A DNA stretch of 64,000 bases, taken from positions 496,001-560,000 of the forward strand of contig NZ_CP117880.1 in NCBI RefSeq assembly GCF_028736175.1, read 5' to 3'. Position numbers and translations under genes: made by a program. Of the stretch, positions 7,883-16,896 are shown one piece after another. The notes under the pieces were generated by a model that saw nothing but the letters and a program-made list of their open reading frames with translations, was not told the DNA's origin and did not search any database. Source of the DNA: Sphingobacterium oryzagri (GTDB lineage: Bacteria > Bacteroidota > Bacteroidia > Sphingobacteriales > Sphingobacteriaceae). Numbering within the stretch: position 1 is the first letter of the stretch; every line of letters begins with the position of its first letter.

Positions 7883-9022
7883 TTATTGATCTTCCAAATC
7901 GACTAAAAACAATTCCGACGCAATATGATCGGCCAATAGCTTACCGCTACTTGTTAATCGCAGGTGCTGGTCATCCACGATCGTTAGTTGATTTCGTTCA
8001 ATAAAAGGCTGGGCGGCTGTTTTTAAATAGCTTACCGTAGCGTTATCAAAGTCCTGCGCTACTTTATGCAGATCGATGCCCCACATGGTTCTTAATGCCG
8101 TCATGATATACTCGTTGATGCGGTCTTCATTCGAAAGTTGTTCGGTTTCGCGCATCGCTTCGTTGGCGTAGATACCTCGTATGTATTGCGCATTGTTCGC
8201 CACATTCCAACTTCTCGATACGCCGTTGAACGAGTGTGCCGAAGGTCCGATCCCAAGATAATGTACACCACGCCAATAGTTGGTATTGTGTTTTGCATAC
8301 TGCCCTTGCTTAGCAAAGTTTGATATTTCATAATGATCGAAACCTGCGGACACCAACATTTCGATCAGCATGGACATTTGCGCGGCACTTTGAGCCTCAT
8401 CCATCGGTACGGTCTTTCCTTGTTTTATAAAATGAGCGAGCGCCGTTTTATGTTCAACTGTCATCGCATAGGAGGAAATGTGCGGAATAGCAAAATCAAG
8501 TAATTTTTGGATGTTTGATCGCCACTTTTCGTCGCTCAACAGCGGATAGCCGTAGATCAGATCGGCGGTTATGTTTTCAAAACCGGCATCTTGCACGCGT
8601 TTGATTGCGGATTCCGCTTCATCGGCGTTGTGCGCGCGATTCATCCAGCGCAAGTCTTCTTCATAAAAGGATTGTATACCGATGCTGAAGCGGTTTATCG
8701 CCGTGCCGCACAATGCTTTTACCTTTGTCTTGTTCAAATCATCCGGGTTTGCTTCCAGTGTAATTTCTGCATCTGGCGCAATTTCAAAATGACTGGCTAC
8801 ACGATCGATCAAACGATCGATGTCAGCCGCCTCCAGAAGAGAAGGTGTACCACCACCGAAATAGATTGACGCTACCTTATTTGCCGTGAGATACGATTTC
8901 CGCTGATCCAACTCCATACCGAGCGCCTGCAACATATCGTCTTTATGTTTTAAAGACGTGCTGAAATGAAAGTCGCAGTAGTGACAAGCTTGTTTACAGA
9001 ATGGAATATGGAAGTAAATCAT
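7883..9022 (-). CDS. hemW: HemW-type radical SAM heme chaperone
   Basis: 379 aa with the radical SAM cluster motif CKQACHYC at residues 9-16, directly after IYFHIPF. The motif GGGTPSLL and the HemW-type EANPDD segment follow. The short N-terminus without the extra residues of HemN and the C-terminal HemN_C-like winged-helix region point to HemW (heme insertion) rather than coproporphyrinogen oxidase. The family is often mislabelled as HemN. TAGCTTTG on the minus strand at 9042-9049 lies 19 nt before the ATG. The gene stands alone and converges on the DUF4965 gene. Confidence 0.9.
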   Translation of the reverse strand: MIYFHIPFCKQACHYCDFHFSTSLKHKDDMLQALGMELDQRKSYLTANKVASIYFGGGTPSLLEAADIDRLIDRVASHFEIAPDAEITLEANPDDLNKTKVKALCGTAINRFSIGIQSFYEEDLRWMNRAHNADEAESAIKRVQDAGFENITADLIYGYPLLSDEKWRSNIQKLLDFAIPHISSYAMTVEHKTALAHFIKQGKTVPMDEAQSAAQMSMLIEMLVSAGFDHYEISNFAKQGQYAKHNTNYWRGVHYLGIGPSAHSFNGVSRSWNVANNAQYIRGIYANEAMRETEQLSNEDRINEYIMTALRTMWGIDLHKVAQDFDNATVSYLKTAAQPFIERNQLTIVDDQHLRLTSSGKLLADHIASELFLVDLEDQ

Positions 9023-9041
9023 GATGCCTGTTTTAGTGGCA

Positions 9042-9049
9042 CAAAGCTA
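9042..9049 (-). promoter_or_regulatory. -7 box of the hemW promoter
   Basis: TAGCTTTG on the minus strand matches TAnnTTTG, 19 nt upstream of the hemW start. Confidence 0.55.
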
Positions 9050-9130
9050 CTCATAAATGGTAGGTATTAAAGTATCAAAAATTAGACAAAATGATTTGTA
9101 ATTGGTTTAGCTGTGCATAAATACTTATTA

Positions 9131-9520
9131 AATCTGTTTGTCAATCAAAAAGTTAAAAATGTGATTGATAAGTTTTTTTGTTATGCATACATGCTGGTCA
9201 ACTCTTTTTGTTAATCAAAAAGTAGAAAAAGTGATTGACAACTATTTTTGTTGTGCACGTATGCTGGTCAAACCTATTTGTCAATCAAAAAATAGAGAAA
9301 GTGATTGGCAACTGTTTTTGTTATGCACGTATGCTGGTCAAACCTGTTTGTCAATCAAAAAACAGAGAAAGTGATTGACAAATGTTTTTGTTATGCACGT
9401 GTGCTGGTCAAACCTATTTGTCAATCAAAAAATAGAAAAAGTGATTGACAACTGTTTTTGTTATGCACGTATGTTGATCAACTAGATTTGTCAATCAAAA
9501 AATAGAAAATATGATTGACA
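9131..9520 (+). repeat. 70-bp tandem repeat array with six palindromes upstream of fic
   Basis: The core GTGATTG (ATGATTG in the last copy) recurs at 9161, 9231, 9301, 9371, 9441 and 9511, an exact 70-bp period. Each copy holds an inverted repeat, TTGTCAATCA / TGATTGACAA, around an A-rich 14-nt spacer. The first copies are slightly degenerate and the three nearest to fic are perfect. The last right arm supplies TTGACA at 9515-9520, the likely -33 element of the fic promoter. An open frame across the array is a by-product of the repeat. Confidence 0.9.
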
Positions 9521-9543
9521 AGAAAAACGATTTTGTATCTTTG
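9515..9543 (+). promoter_or_regulatory. fic promoter embedded in the last repeat
   Basis: TTGACA (9515-9520) and TATCTTTG (9536-9543) are separated by 15 nt. The -7 box lies 23 nt before the fic ATG. The -33 element is the right arm of the sixth palindrome. Confidence 0.6.
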
Positions 9544-9566
9544 AAAGAAACGAGGTTTGAAAAATT

Positions 9567-10691
9567 ATGAAAGAAATTGATTTTAAAGGTGCTGTACAAT
9601 ATCACTATGATAAATTTCCGCCTAAAAAGATCGACTTAAACATATTTATACATGAGCTGCTCGGAGCAACTTCAGCATTGGCAAGATATGACCAAGTGCT
9701 AAAAAATATGCATAATAATGAAATATTACTGGCTCCTCTCAGAAATCAGGAAGCCGTAATATCATCACGTATGGAAGGTACAATCAGTACTATGGATGAG
9801 ATATTAAGATATCAAGCCGATGAAACCAGCGATTCTTCCAGCACAAGTTCTTACAGGGAAGATGTTTTAGAAACTTTGTTGTACCAAAGATCGTTAGTCA
9901 ATGCACAAAAAGCGATACAAGACGGATACACCATATCTTCTAGTACCATAAAGAAAATTCATCAACAATTGTTGTCATTCGGGAGGGGAGCAAATAAATC
10001 TCCAGGACAATTTAAGTCTGAGCAAAATTACTTGGCTGACAGGTCAAGAAAAAAGATTCTGTTTACACCTATTTCGCCTGAACGACTGGATGAGGGCTTG
10101 GAAAGATTATTCAACTATTTAAATAACAGCGATGACTTGCCATTGGTAAAAACAGCGTTGATGCATTTGGAGTTTGAAGCGCTTCATCCCTTTAATGATG
10201 GTAATGGTAGAATTGGAAGGATGTTGATTACGTTGTTTTTATGGTCAAATGGATTAATATCAGCGCCTCACTTTTATATCAGTGAATATTTTGAAGAACA
10301 TAAGGATGAGTATATTGATACGATGAGGTCTGTTTCTTTACATAACAATTGGGAAGATTGGTGTAAGTTCTTCTTTGCGGGTATCGAAGAACAAGCCAAT
10401 CGGAATCTTGAGATAGCCGAGTCTATATCAAAGCTCTATGAAGAAATGAAATTGGTGTTTTCGACCATACTATCTTCGAAATACTGTATAGTTGCATTAG
10501 ATTACGTATTCACTAACCCCATTTTTAGGAATAACAACTTCACCGCCAAGAGCGGTATACCTCCAGCGACGGCACAGCGTTTTACCAGGACACTTGCAGA
10601 AAACAATCTAATAGAAACCGTGGAAGAAGCGGCGGGTAGAAAACCAGCGTTGTATTCTTTTGAACCTTTGATGAGACTCGTTCGTGTCTAG
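9567..10691 (+). CDS. Fic family protein (predicted AMPylase, class II)
   Basis: 374 aa. The Fic core motif HPFNDGNGRIGR is intact at residues 207-218, with catalytic His207. The N-terminal part carries the inhibitory-helix motif SSRMEG (S66-x3-E70-G71), which marks a class II Fic protein whose own helix restrains activity. The C-terminal ~90 residues (SGIPPATAQRFTRTLAENN) look like a winged helix-turn-helix, as in other Fic_N/wHTH proteins. Family members transfer AMP, or another nucleotide, to protein hydroxyls; the target is unknown. The gene stands alone behind six palindromes, so autoregulation through the C-terminal wHTH is a reasonable inference. It is not an obvious Fic-FicT antitoxin pair. 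Confidence 0.9.
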   Translation: MKEIDFKGAVQYHYDKFPPKKIDLNIFIHELLGATSALARYDQVLKNMHNNEILLAPLRNQEAVISSRMEGTISTMDEILRYQADETSDSSSTSSYREDVLETLLYQRSLVNAQKAIQDGYTISSSTIKKIHQQLLSFGRGANKSPGQFKSEQNYLADRSRKKILFTPISPERLDEGLERLFNYLNNSDDLPLVKTALMHLEFEALHPFNDGNGRIGRMLITLFLWSNGLISAPHFYISEYFEEHKDEYIDTMRSVSLHNNWEDWCKFFFAGIEEQANRNLEIAESISKLYEEMKLVFSTILSSKYCIVALDYVFTNPIFRNNNFTAKSGIPPATAQRFTRTLAENNLIETVEEAAGRKPALYSFEPLMRLVRV

Positions 10692-10748
10692 CTTACGTTA
10701 AGCACTAAACAATAAAAGATTTTTGGATATAACGCCTTACTGTATAGT

Positions 10749-10784
10749 AAATTAGCGCTTGTTTTGATAAACAAGCGCTAATTT
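10749..10784. terminator. Bidirectional terminator, fic / M1 peptidase
   Basis: A perfect 16-bp stem (10749-10764 and 10769-10784) with a TGAT loop. The stem ends in AAATT/AATTT, giving T-runs on both strands. It lies between the convergent fic and M1 peptidase genes. Confidence 0.85.
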
Positions 10785-10797
10785 ATTCGTTACCAAT

Positions 10798-12660
10798 TTA
10801 TGGTGTGTATGTATTATTTGATGATTCAATATCGGCAAGTCGCTGTGTTGGGTCGATTGTTACCTTAGCGGCTTTTTTTGCTAACGATATCGTATAAGTC
10901 GGTTTGGTCCAAAACCAATCTTCCAAAGTCGTGCGTTTAACATCGTGGTACATCGTAAAATTCTCAGCCGGTTTCTCGCCGCGCATCTCGCGAAGTGGGA
11001 TATAGAACAATTCTTTAGTTCCATCTTCATACTCTACCAGCACGTCAATGGGCATGGCAAAGTTTGACTTATTGGTCAACACGATTTCGTTCGCGTTTAC
11101 GGTAGTTATCGCGTAATCTATGGTGCGTGTGGTGTTGATAAACAAATTGAAGTACCATTTCAGGTTAATGCCCGATACTTCTTCCGCCACCCGTTTGAAA
11201 TCATTGGGTGTTGGATGCTTAAATTTCCAGATTTCGTAAAATTTAAGAAAAGTCTTATCAAGATTTTCTTTTCCAATAATATATCCTAATTGTTCTGCCA
11301 ATACTTGCCCCTTATTATAGGCCTCGTTGCTATACGCATAGTTTGTATTGTAGTAATCTGCAAGCAAGCTCATGGGTTCTTCTTTGCCCGAAAGCGCCAG
11401 TTTGTAGTAAGCACGATAAGCGTTAATCACCGGATTAGTTTCGAGTGCGCCTTTTTTCTCAAACAAACTTTGGAAAGCCAGTTCCTCAATATAACTGGTA
11501 AAACCCTCGTCAAACCATTCGTCTACTGTTTCATTGATGCCAAAAAGATGCTGATACCAGGAGTGCGCCGCTTCGTGAAAGATTACGCCCACCAAGCTTT
11601 TGATATTGCGGCCGCCTGTTATGAGTGTTGCGGTGCCATACTCCATGCCACCATCACCGCCCTGTACGATGCTATACGTCGGCCAGGGATAAGCGCCAAA
11701 ATGTGCCGAGGTATAATCAAAAAACTCCGTCGCCAACCCTAAAGCAGTTTTCCAATTGTCGCGTACATCTTGACTCGTTGGCAGGAAAACTGTGTAGAGC
11801 GTCACGCCGCCCTTGCTTTTGGCTGAGTCTACCACAAATTTTGGATCAGCTGCCCAAACGAAATCATGAATATTTTGCGCTTTAAAATTCCAGGTCGCTT
11901 TTCCTTTTTTAGAAAGAACTTTCGCCTGCGCTGTATAACCTTTCACCTGTTGCGGATTATGCAATTTGCCCGAAGCACCGATTACATAATCTTTATTTAT
12001 ATGGATGGTTACATCAAAATTGCCAAATGGCGCGATAAACTCGCGCGCAACATACTCGTCAAGATGCCATCCAAAATCATCAAAATGCGCCATCTTCGGA
12101 TACCATTGCGCCATAGATAGCGCGACGCCTTCCTTCGAGTTTCGACCACTCCGACGTATTTGTTCCGGCACTTGTGCTGTCCATTGCAGCTCAAAATTGG
12201 CTGTTTCGTCAGTTTGTATCGCTTTCGGTAAGGTTACTTCCAAGATAGTACCATCCACTTTAAAGTCGGCTGGTTGGCCATTGACCTTTAACGAGGTGAT
12301 TTTTTGATAACCGATTTGTTCGGGCGTCAAGGCAGCTATACGACTTTGGTATTTTGGATTCTCTTTAGTGCCGAGATTGGTCGCCATGCGCGGGTCAGGA
12401 TCAGCAATATTGGCCAGCCTAAAATCCATCATGCTTCCAGGTTGGAAAGCGTTGAAATAAAGATGAAAATACACCTTCGGCAAAGCCTGATTCGCATGGT
12501 TTGTATATTTCAACTGCATGTTTCCTTGATATTGGTAGTTTTTTTCATCTACATCAATATCCATTTTGTAATCTACAGCTTGTTGCCAGTAGCCAGCACG
12601 TTGCGCAAAACCAAAAAGATGGAAAAGCAGTAAAAAAACGAGTGATGTTAGTTGTTTCAT
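10798..12660 (-). CDS. M1 family metallopeptidase
   Basis: 620 aa with an N-terminal signal peptide (residues 1-19, ending GFAQ), so periplasmic or exported. The zinc site is HEAAH at 362-366 and Glu385 in NETVDEWFDEG, giving HExxH-x18-E. The aminopeptidase exopeptidase loop reads GGMEYG at 337-342, where classical M1 enzymes have GAMEN, so the peptide amino-terminus anchor is slightly altered. The beta-saddle N-terminal domain runs to about residue 250. The last ~120 residues form a small beta domain. It follows a small membrane-protein gene by 16 bp in the same direction and is probably co-transcribed with it. Confidence 0.9.
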   Translation of the reverse strand: MKQLTSLVFLLLFHLFGFAQRAGYWQQAVDYKMDIDVDEKNYQYQGNMQLKYTNHANQALPKVYFHLYFNAFQPGSMMDFRLANIADPDPRMATNLGTKENPKYQSRIAALTPEQIGYQKITSLKVNGQPADFKVDGTILEVTLPKAIQTDETANFELQWTAQVPEQIRRSGRNSKEGVALSMAQWYPKMAHFDDFGWHLDEYVAREFIAPFGNFDVTIHINKDYVIGASGKLHNPQQVKGYTAQAKVLSKKGKATWNFKAQNIHDFVWAADPKFVVDSAKSKGGVTLYTVFLPTSQDVRDNWKTALGLATEFFDYTSAHFGAYPWPTYSIVQGGDGGMEYGTATLITGGRNIKSLVGVIFHEAAHSWYQHLFGINETVDEWFDEGFTSYIEELAFQSLFEKKGALETNPVINAYRAYYKLALSGKEEPMSLLADYYNTNYAYSNEAYNKGQVLAEQLGYIIGKENLDKTFLKFYEIWKFKHPTPNDFKRVAEEVSGINLKWYFNLFINTTRTIDYAITTVNANEIVLTNKSNFAMPIDVLVEYEDGTKELFYIPLREMRGEKPAENFTMYHDVKRTTLEDWFWTKPTYTISLAKKAAKVTIDPTQRLADIESSNNTYTP

Positions 12661-12676
12661 GGGTTATTGGGTATTG

Positions 12677-13117
12677 TTACATATAATAGTATTCTATTCC
12701 TTGTTGGCGCAGCGCATGGATAAGCGCATTCAGGTCATCGTCACGCTGAAAAAGTTTATTGCGCCAATAGCGCTTAGGTTTACGCTGTCCATGCAGGTAG
12801 ATCATGATTAAATTGCCACCCGATCTGGGAAGGTTGCGCAAATATTTAACCTCACGTAAAGAAAACCGTTCTTTCACTCGGCTGCTAAACTCAATTTCTA
12901 CTTCGCCATCTTTCACCGTCCATACAGAATTGTTATTGCTCCATTTTACGCTGGCAAATAACAAGAAAGGTAAGCTAAGGAGCACCGTGATAATCTTAAC
13001 CGTTTCTTGCAAGGGAAGCCTTGAAACTAGGGCCGTAACTACACAAACACCAATCAAAAGAAGAAGCATATATTTTCCGCGATGTAGGGTCGCGATATGA
13101 AAATTGTCGTCGCTCAT
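12677..13117 (-). CDS. Small two-TM membrane protein of unknown function
   Basis: 146 aa. Two adjacent hydrophobic helices (about residues 14-32 and 37-57) are followed by a soluble basic domain (SLREVKYLRNLPRSGGN, GQRKPKRYWRNKLF). The layout resembles PH-domain-like membrane proteins of Bacteroidota, but the family is not recognised with certainty. It is the first gene of a probable two-gene unit with the M1 peptidase. TATTTTTG on the minus strand (13122-13129) lies only 4 nt before the ATG, suggesting a near-leaderless transcript. Confidence 0.6.
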   Translation of the reverse strand: MSDDNFHIATLHRGKYMLLLLIGVCVVTALVSRLPLQETVKIITVLLSLPFLLFASVKWSNNNSVWTVKDGEVEIEFSSRVKERFSLREVKYLRNLPRSGGNLIMIYLHGQRKPKRYWRNKLFQRDDDLNALIHALRQQGIEYYYM

Positions 13118-13121
13118 AGGC

Positions 13122-13129
13122 CAAAAATA
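13122..13129 (-). promoter_or_regulatory. -7 box directly before the 13117 start
   Basis: TATTTTTG on the minus strand, 4 nt before ATG. It would place transcription initiation at or next to the start codon. Confidence 0.5.
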
Positions 13130-13133
13130 AGAA

Positions 13134-13155
13134 AGAGCAACCGAAAAGTTGCTCT
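13134..13155 (-). terminator. Terminator of the WG-repeat gene
   Basis: AGAGCAAC (13134-13141) and GTTGCTCT (13148-13155) form a perfect 8-bp stem. On the minus strand it is followed by TTTCTTATTTTTGG. Confidence 0.75.
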
Positions 13156-13193
13156 ATGGATCAATTATCACGATTTATTTACCAATTAAGGCG

Positions 13194-14639
13194 TTATTCT
13201 GTCGCATCAACTTGCACATAATTGCCTTTCGAGTTGATGTAACGCGGTTCATCGTCTTCTTTTTCGTTGACCGCCGCCGCACCATCGTAAAAAGGTGTGG
13301 CATAAATGTATTTAAACGGAATTATCGTTTCGCCAGAGATATTAATATATCCATATTTATTGTTTTCGCTTGCCACCAAAAGCCCTGCTTCATTAGCGAA
13401 AGAAAGGTAATCATAACCTTTTACGCTTTTTTGCTTCGTGGCAATATCCAGCAAAAAATACTGCTCACCCTCCAGAGCAATGGCGTGCTGATCATTGTAC
13501 TCGATAATGCTCTCCAAATTGGCGGGCAAGACAATTTCGCCTTTTAAATTGATTAATCCGTTTCGGTCACCTTCGGCGTAGACCGCCAATCCACTGGAAA
13601 ATGTACTGAGGTAAGCAAAGCGTGCCGGAATATGGATTTGTTTATTAATATCCATAACGCCCATTTGTCCATTTTCGGTAAATAATAAGAGGTTGTTTTC
13701 CTCATCGATGATCAGATTTTCATAGGCGCAGGCTATCCGTTCCTTTCCATCTTTCTGCAAGATGCCATATCGTCCAAGGGCGTCGGTTACCAGCGCAAGA
13801 TCAGCAACGAATTCGCTGATGCTGCTATACTTTGCTTCAGCGATCACCTGTTGGTTTTCATCTAAGATGCCGATAAGCTGTGTTTGCGGATCTTGAAAGG
13901 TGAAACGATCTTCTGCCAACGGAATATCGTTCCAATCTTCATCCTCTTGCAGTAAGCTGTAATCTCCCGGGATTTCAAAAAAAGCGGCTTTTTTTTCAAG
14001 CTGCTGGACTTGCGTTGCCTGAATATAGCTGCGGTTTATCGCTATGGAAAGTGCTGCACCGGGAATGTTTTGCAGGTAACTGTAATCGCCCCAGTTGACA
14101 ACCGGAATATCTTCGGCATACCATACTTTGATTTGAGGCGGATCCATCAAATTCGCATTGTATTCGCCGATATCAAGATCCACCAGTGCAAGTTTACAGG
14201 GGTAGCCAGCAATTGTTTTGCTGCTGTCGGCCACAAAAGTAAGTTGGTAGTTTTGTCGACGACTGTCAACATACTGTCCGTCGACAGCTTGATCTGTCGT
14301 TTCGGTTTCCTCAGCAAATGAGACGTATTGTTGCAAGGCAGCGATCAATAAGGTAGATTTTTTTGACGCTTTGTCGAAAACAAGCGCGTATCCGGCAATT
14401 GTATCTGCATCAATTTTGCTAAAAAACTTGTCGGTATACGCGGTGATGCCACTAATCTCCTCGATCTGTGCGGTTGTGCTAGCTTCATCTACGATACGAT
14501 TGTACAATGGGGGCAGCGCGGCGCTATCATTGTCATTTCCTTTCTGGGCAGAAAGCGTGTAATTTATTTTGAATACCTGCTGCGCATGGGCTTGCGCCAA
14601 CATGCCGAGACAGCTGAGAAGAAAAAATGCAATGCGCAT
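13194..14639 (-). CDS. Exported WG-repeat protein
   Basis: An upstream in-frame start at 14690 exists, but the ATG at 14639 begins a clean signal peptide (MRIAFFLLSCLGMLAQAHAQ), so 481 aa is preferred. The N-terminal ~220 residues resemble GLPGLI/DUF4412-type periplasmic domains (DSSKTIAGYPCKLALV, KVWYAEDIPV). The C-terminal half carries about five WG-type repeats (GRYGILQKDGKE, GQMGVMDINK, NGLINLKGEIVLP, NKYGYINISGETIIP). WG repeats form beta structures in cell-surface or periplasmic proteins of unknown binding role. It stands alone, with terminators on either side. Confidence 0.7.
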   Translation of the reverse strand: MRIAFFLLSCLGMLAQAHAQQVFKINYTLSAQKGNDNDSAALPPLYNRIVDEASTTAQIEEISGITAYTDKFFSKIDADTIAGYALVFDKASKKSTLLIAALQQYVSFAEETETTDQAVDGQYVDSRRQNYQLTFVADSSKTIAGYPCKLALVDLDIGEYNANLMDPPQIKVWYAEDIPVVNWGDYSYLQNIPGAALSIAINRSYIQATQVQQLEKKAAFFEIPGDYSLLQEDEDWNDIPLAEDRFTFQDPQTQLIGILDENQQVIAEAKYSSISEFVADLALVTDALGRYGILQKDGKERIACAYENLIIDEENNLLLFTENGQMGVMDINKQIHIPARFAYLSTFSSGLAVYAEGDRNGLINLKGEIVLPANLESIIEYNDQHAIALEGEQYFLLDIATKQKSVKGYDYLSFANEAGLLVASENNKYGYINISGETIIPFKYIYATPFYDGAAAVNEKEDDEPRYINSKGNYVQVDATE

Positions 14640-14777
14640 AGCTTGTAAAATGATTAGCAAAATTGAAAAAAAAGAATGGAATGAGCGCAAAAAAAGATGG
14701 CGGAAGATTCGTTTTATTCACTCGGCGATCAAACGATGCCCGGAAGAGCAATATGCTTAAAAATTGCTATAAAAAAT

Positions 14778-14805
14778 CGAAAGCCATCCGTTTGGATAGC
14801 TTTCG
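14778..14805 (-). terminator. Terminator of the M23 peptidase gene
   Basis: CGAAAGCCATCC (14778-14789) and GGATAGCTTTCG (14794-14805) pair with a single mismatch around GTTT. ATTTTTTATAG follows on the minus strand. Confidence 0.7.
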
Positions 14806-14837
14806 GTCAAACGCCGCCAAAAAAGCGGGGTTTACTA

Positions 14838-15692
14838 TTAGAAACTAAAATATTTGGAAGGATTCACCTTTTTGTCGTTTTGGATGACTTCGTAATGCAA
14901 ATGTGGGCCGGTGCTTCTGCCTGTGCTACCCAGCAGGCCGACAATTTCCCCCGCTTCAATGGCTTCGCCGCGTTTTACGCGTGTGCGGGTGAGATGCGCA
15001 TAGCGTGTTTCGTAGCCGTTGTTGTGTTTGACCATCACGACGTAACCATAATCTCCTTTATAGCCTGCGAAAGTCACTTTTCCTTTTGCCGTTGCTTTAA
15101 CAGGATCGCCAACGCGACCTTTCAGATCTACGCCCGCGTGCATTTCGCGACCTCTGTTGGTAAATGGGTTTCTTCTGTAACCAAAAGGTGAAGTTACGCG
15201 TCCGGGATGCGGAACGCCGAGCGGCATGCCATCCAGCTTCGCTTCAAGGCTTTTGAGTTGCTTTTTGTAAAATTTGGAAAGTTCTACATAGTCGTCTTCG
15301 CCATCTTCCACAGGTCCGCCCATATTTTTCATCTTGATCTCTTTTAATCCGCGACGACGCATTTTTTTGTTGATCTGCGTGAGGGCACTGTCAATAGAAT
15401 TGAACGATTTCTTCATTTCTTCGTTCGTTAACTGACTGTTGAAACCATCTTTTTCCAGTTGGCGTTTCTGCTCAAGCAGTACATTGATCTGTTTATCATA
15501 CACTTCGGTGTACTGTGCTGAGGTTTGCTTTCGAACCGTATAAGCGACGGAAAAAACGGTTACAACAATAAGCGCGGCAAGGCCGCCTAATATCTTTTTC
15601 CAGTGGTCGACAACCACGGTAGGAACTTGCATTCTTTTGGTAGAAGTACCATCCGTTTCCACGAAAAGCACGGCGGTTTTTTTCTTTAGCAT
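14838..15692 (-). CDS. Membrane-anchored M23 (LytM-type) peptidase
   Basis: 284 aa with a short cytosolic N-terminus, one TM helix (about residues 33-50), a coiled-coil-like region (70-150) and a C-terminal M23 domain. Zinc and catalytic motifs are visible: HAGVDLKG (HxxxD) and HLHYEV (HxH) near the C-terminus, plus the conserved GSTGRSTGPHLH. All key residues are present, so it is probably an active peptidoglycan endopeptidase acting in the periplasm. TACCTTTG at 15731-15738 on the minus strand is a plausible -7 box. Divergent from mutY. Confidence 0.9.
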   Translation of the reverse strand: MLKKKTAVLFVETDGTSTKRMQVPTVVVDHWKKILGGLAALIVVTVFSVAYTVRKQTSAQYTEVYDKQINVLLEQKRQLEKDGFNSQLTNEEMKKSFNSIDSALTQINKKMRRRGLKEIKMKNMGGPVEDGEDDYVELSKFYKKQLKSLEAKLDGMPLGVPHPGRVTSPFGYRRNPFTNRGREMHAGVDLKGRVGDPVKATAKGKVTFAGYKGDYGYVVMVKHNNGYETRYAHLTRTRVKRGEAIEAGEIVGLLGSTGRSTGPHLHYEVIQNDKKVNPSKYFSF

Positions 15693-15730
15693 AGCGTCAA
15701 TAACAAAAACTTTTTTTATGATACGGTGGA

Positions 15731-15738
15731 CAAAGGTA
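15731..15738 (-). promoter_or_regulatory. -7 box of the M23 peptidase promoter
   Basis: TACCTTTG on the minus strand matches TAnnTTTG, 38 nt before the ATG at 15692. Confidence 0.5.
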
Positions 15739-15826
15739 GCCGATCAAGTGCTTTAACTTCAATATTTTACATTTTTTAACATTTTGACCCCCTGTTTTTA
15801 TTGTAAAAAAATAAGCAACTTTGTGC

Positions 15827-16894
15827 ATGTCGTTTGCGTTGAAATTGATGGATTGGTACCGGGAGAATGGCCGCGATTTACCATGGAGAAACACCCAAGA
15901 CCCTTATGTTATCTGGCTTTCAGAGATTATTTTACAACAGACCCGCGTGGAGCAGGGAATGCCCTATTTTTATCGTTTTTTGGAAGCATTTCCAATTGTA
16001 ACAAAATTTGCAGCAGCCGATGAAGAAGAGATCTTGCGCTTGTGGCAAGGACTAGGTTATTATTCCCGTGCGCGCAACATGCATAAGGCCGCAAAAATGG
16101 TTGTCGATACCTTCGACGGCATTTTTCCTCGTCGTTATCAAGACGCCATCCGTTTGCCAGGTGTGGGCGAGTATACCGCTGCCGCTATCGCTTCCTTTTC
16201 TTCCAATGAGCCGCGTGCTGTGGTGGATGGAAATGTATACCGTGTGCTTTCCCGTTATTTAGGCGTTACCGAAGCAATCAATAGTACAAAAGGAAAAAAG
16301 CTGTTTGCCGAGCTGGCACAAGAGATGCTTGATCCTCAGCATGCGGGTATCTACAACCAGGCGATTATGGATTTTGGTGCGTTACAATGCAAGCCAAAAA
16401 AGCCGCTCTGCGCGACTTGTATTTTTCAGTTGAGCTGCGTGGCTTTGCGCGACGGACTGGTGGACGCCTTGCCGGTGAAGTTAAAAGGGCGAGCCAGCAA
16501 AAATCGCTATTTCCATTACTTTATTATTCGCAAGGATGATCAGTTATTGTTGTCAAAAAGAGGCGAAGGCGATGTTTGGACTAATTTGTTTGAGTTTCCA
16601 CTACTGGAAAGCACCGAAGATTTAAGTATCGATGCGCTTTATGCGTCTGCTGATTTTAATCAATATTTCACGGCAGATGTACAGATCAAGCCTGTGGGTG
16701 AACCCATCAAACATGTGTTAAGTCACCAGAATATTTATGCCCGATTTTACGTCGTAAATAATCCTAATTCCTTGAAAATAAAAAAAACGGAATGGAATTA
16801 TTTTTATTTCGAAAAAATCGATACATTAGCCAAACATAAACTTATATTTTCTTTTCTTGAAAAGAACAAACAACTAATTAGTCCTAACTATTAA
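15827..16894 (+). CDS. mutY: A/G-specific adenine DNA glycosylase
   Basis: Removes adenine mispaired with 8-oxoguanine. From the ATG at 15827 (preferred to an upstream TTG) it is 355 aa, the normal length. Catalytic Glu33 is in WLSEIILQQT, the helix-hairpin-helix LPGVGEYTA is at 110-118, and catalytic Asp134 is in AVVDGNV. The [4Fe-4S] ligands are C188, C195, C198 and C204 (C-x6-C-x2-C-x5-C). The C-terminal ~120 residues form the NUDIX-like 8-oxoG recognition domain. The ssb start lies 2 nt after its stop, so the two genes are probably co-transcribed. A degenerate box (CAACTTTG at 15816-15823) lies just before the start. Confidence 0.94.
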   Translation: MSFALKLMDWYRENGRDLPWRNTQDPYVIWLSEIILQQTRVEQGMPYFYRFLEAFPIVTKFAAADEEEILRLWQGLGYYSRARNMHKAAKMVVDTFDGIFPRRYQDAIRLPGVGEYTAAAIASFSSNEPRAVVDGNVYRVLSRYLGVTEAINSTKGKKLFAELAQEMLDPQHAGIYNQAIMDFGALQCKPKKPLCATCIFQLSCVALRDGLVDALPVKLKGRASKNRYFHYFIIRKDDQLLLSKRGEGDVWTNLFEFPLLESTEDLSIDALYASADFNQYFTADVQIKPVGEPIKHVLSHQNIYARFYVVNNPNSLKIKKTEWNYFYFEKIDTLAKHKLIFSFLEKNKQLISPNY

Positions 16895-16896
16895 TT

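Noticed and set aside
9131-9520. CRISPR array or repeat-encoded small protein
   Set aside because: Units are 70 bp and nearly identical throughout with no unique spacers. The 69-aa frame at 9165-9374 simply translates the repeat.
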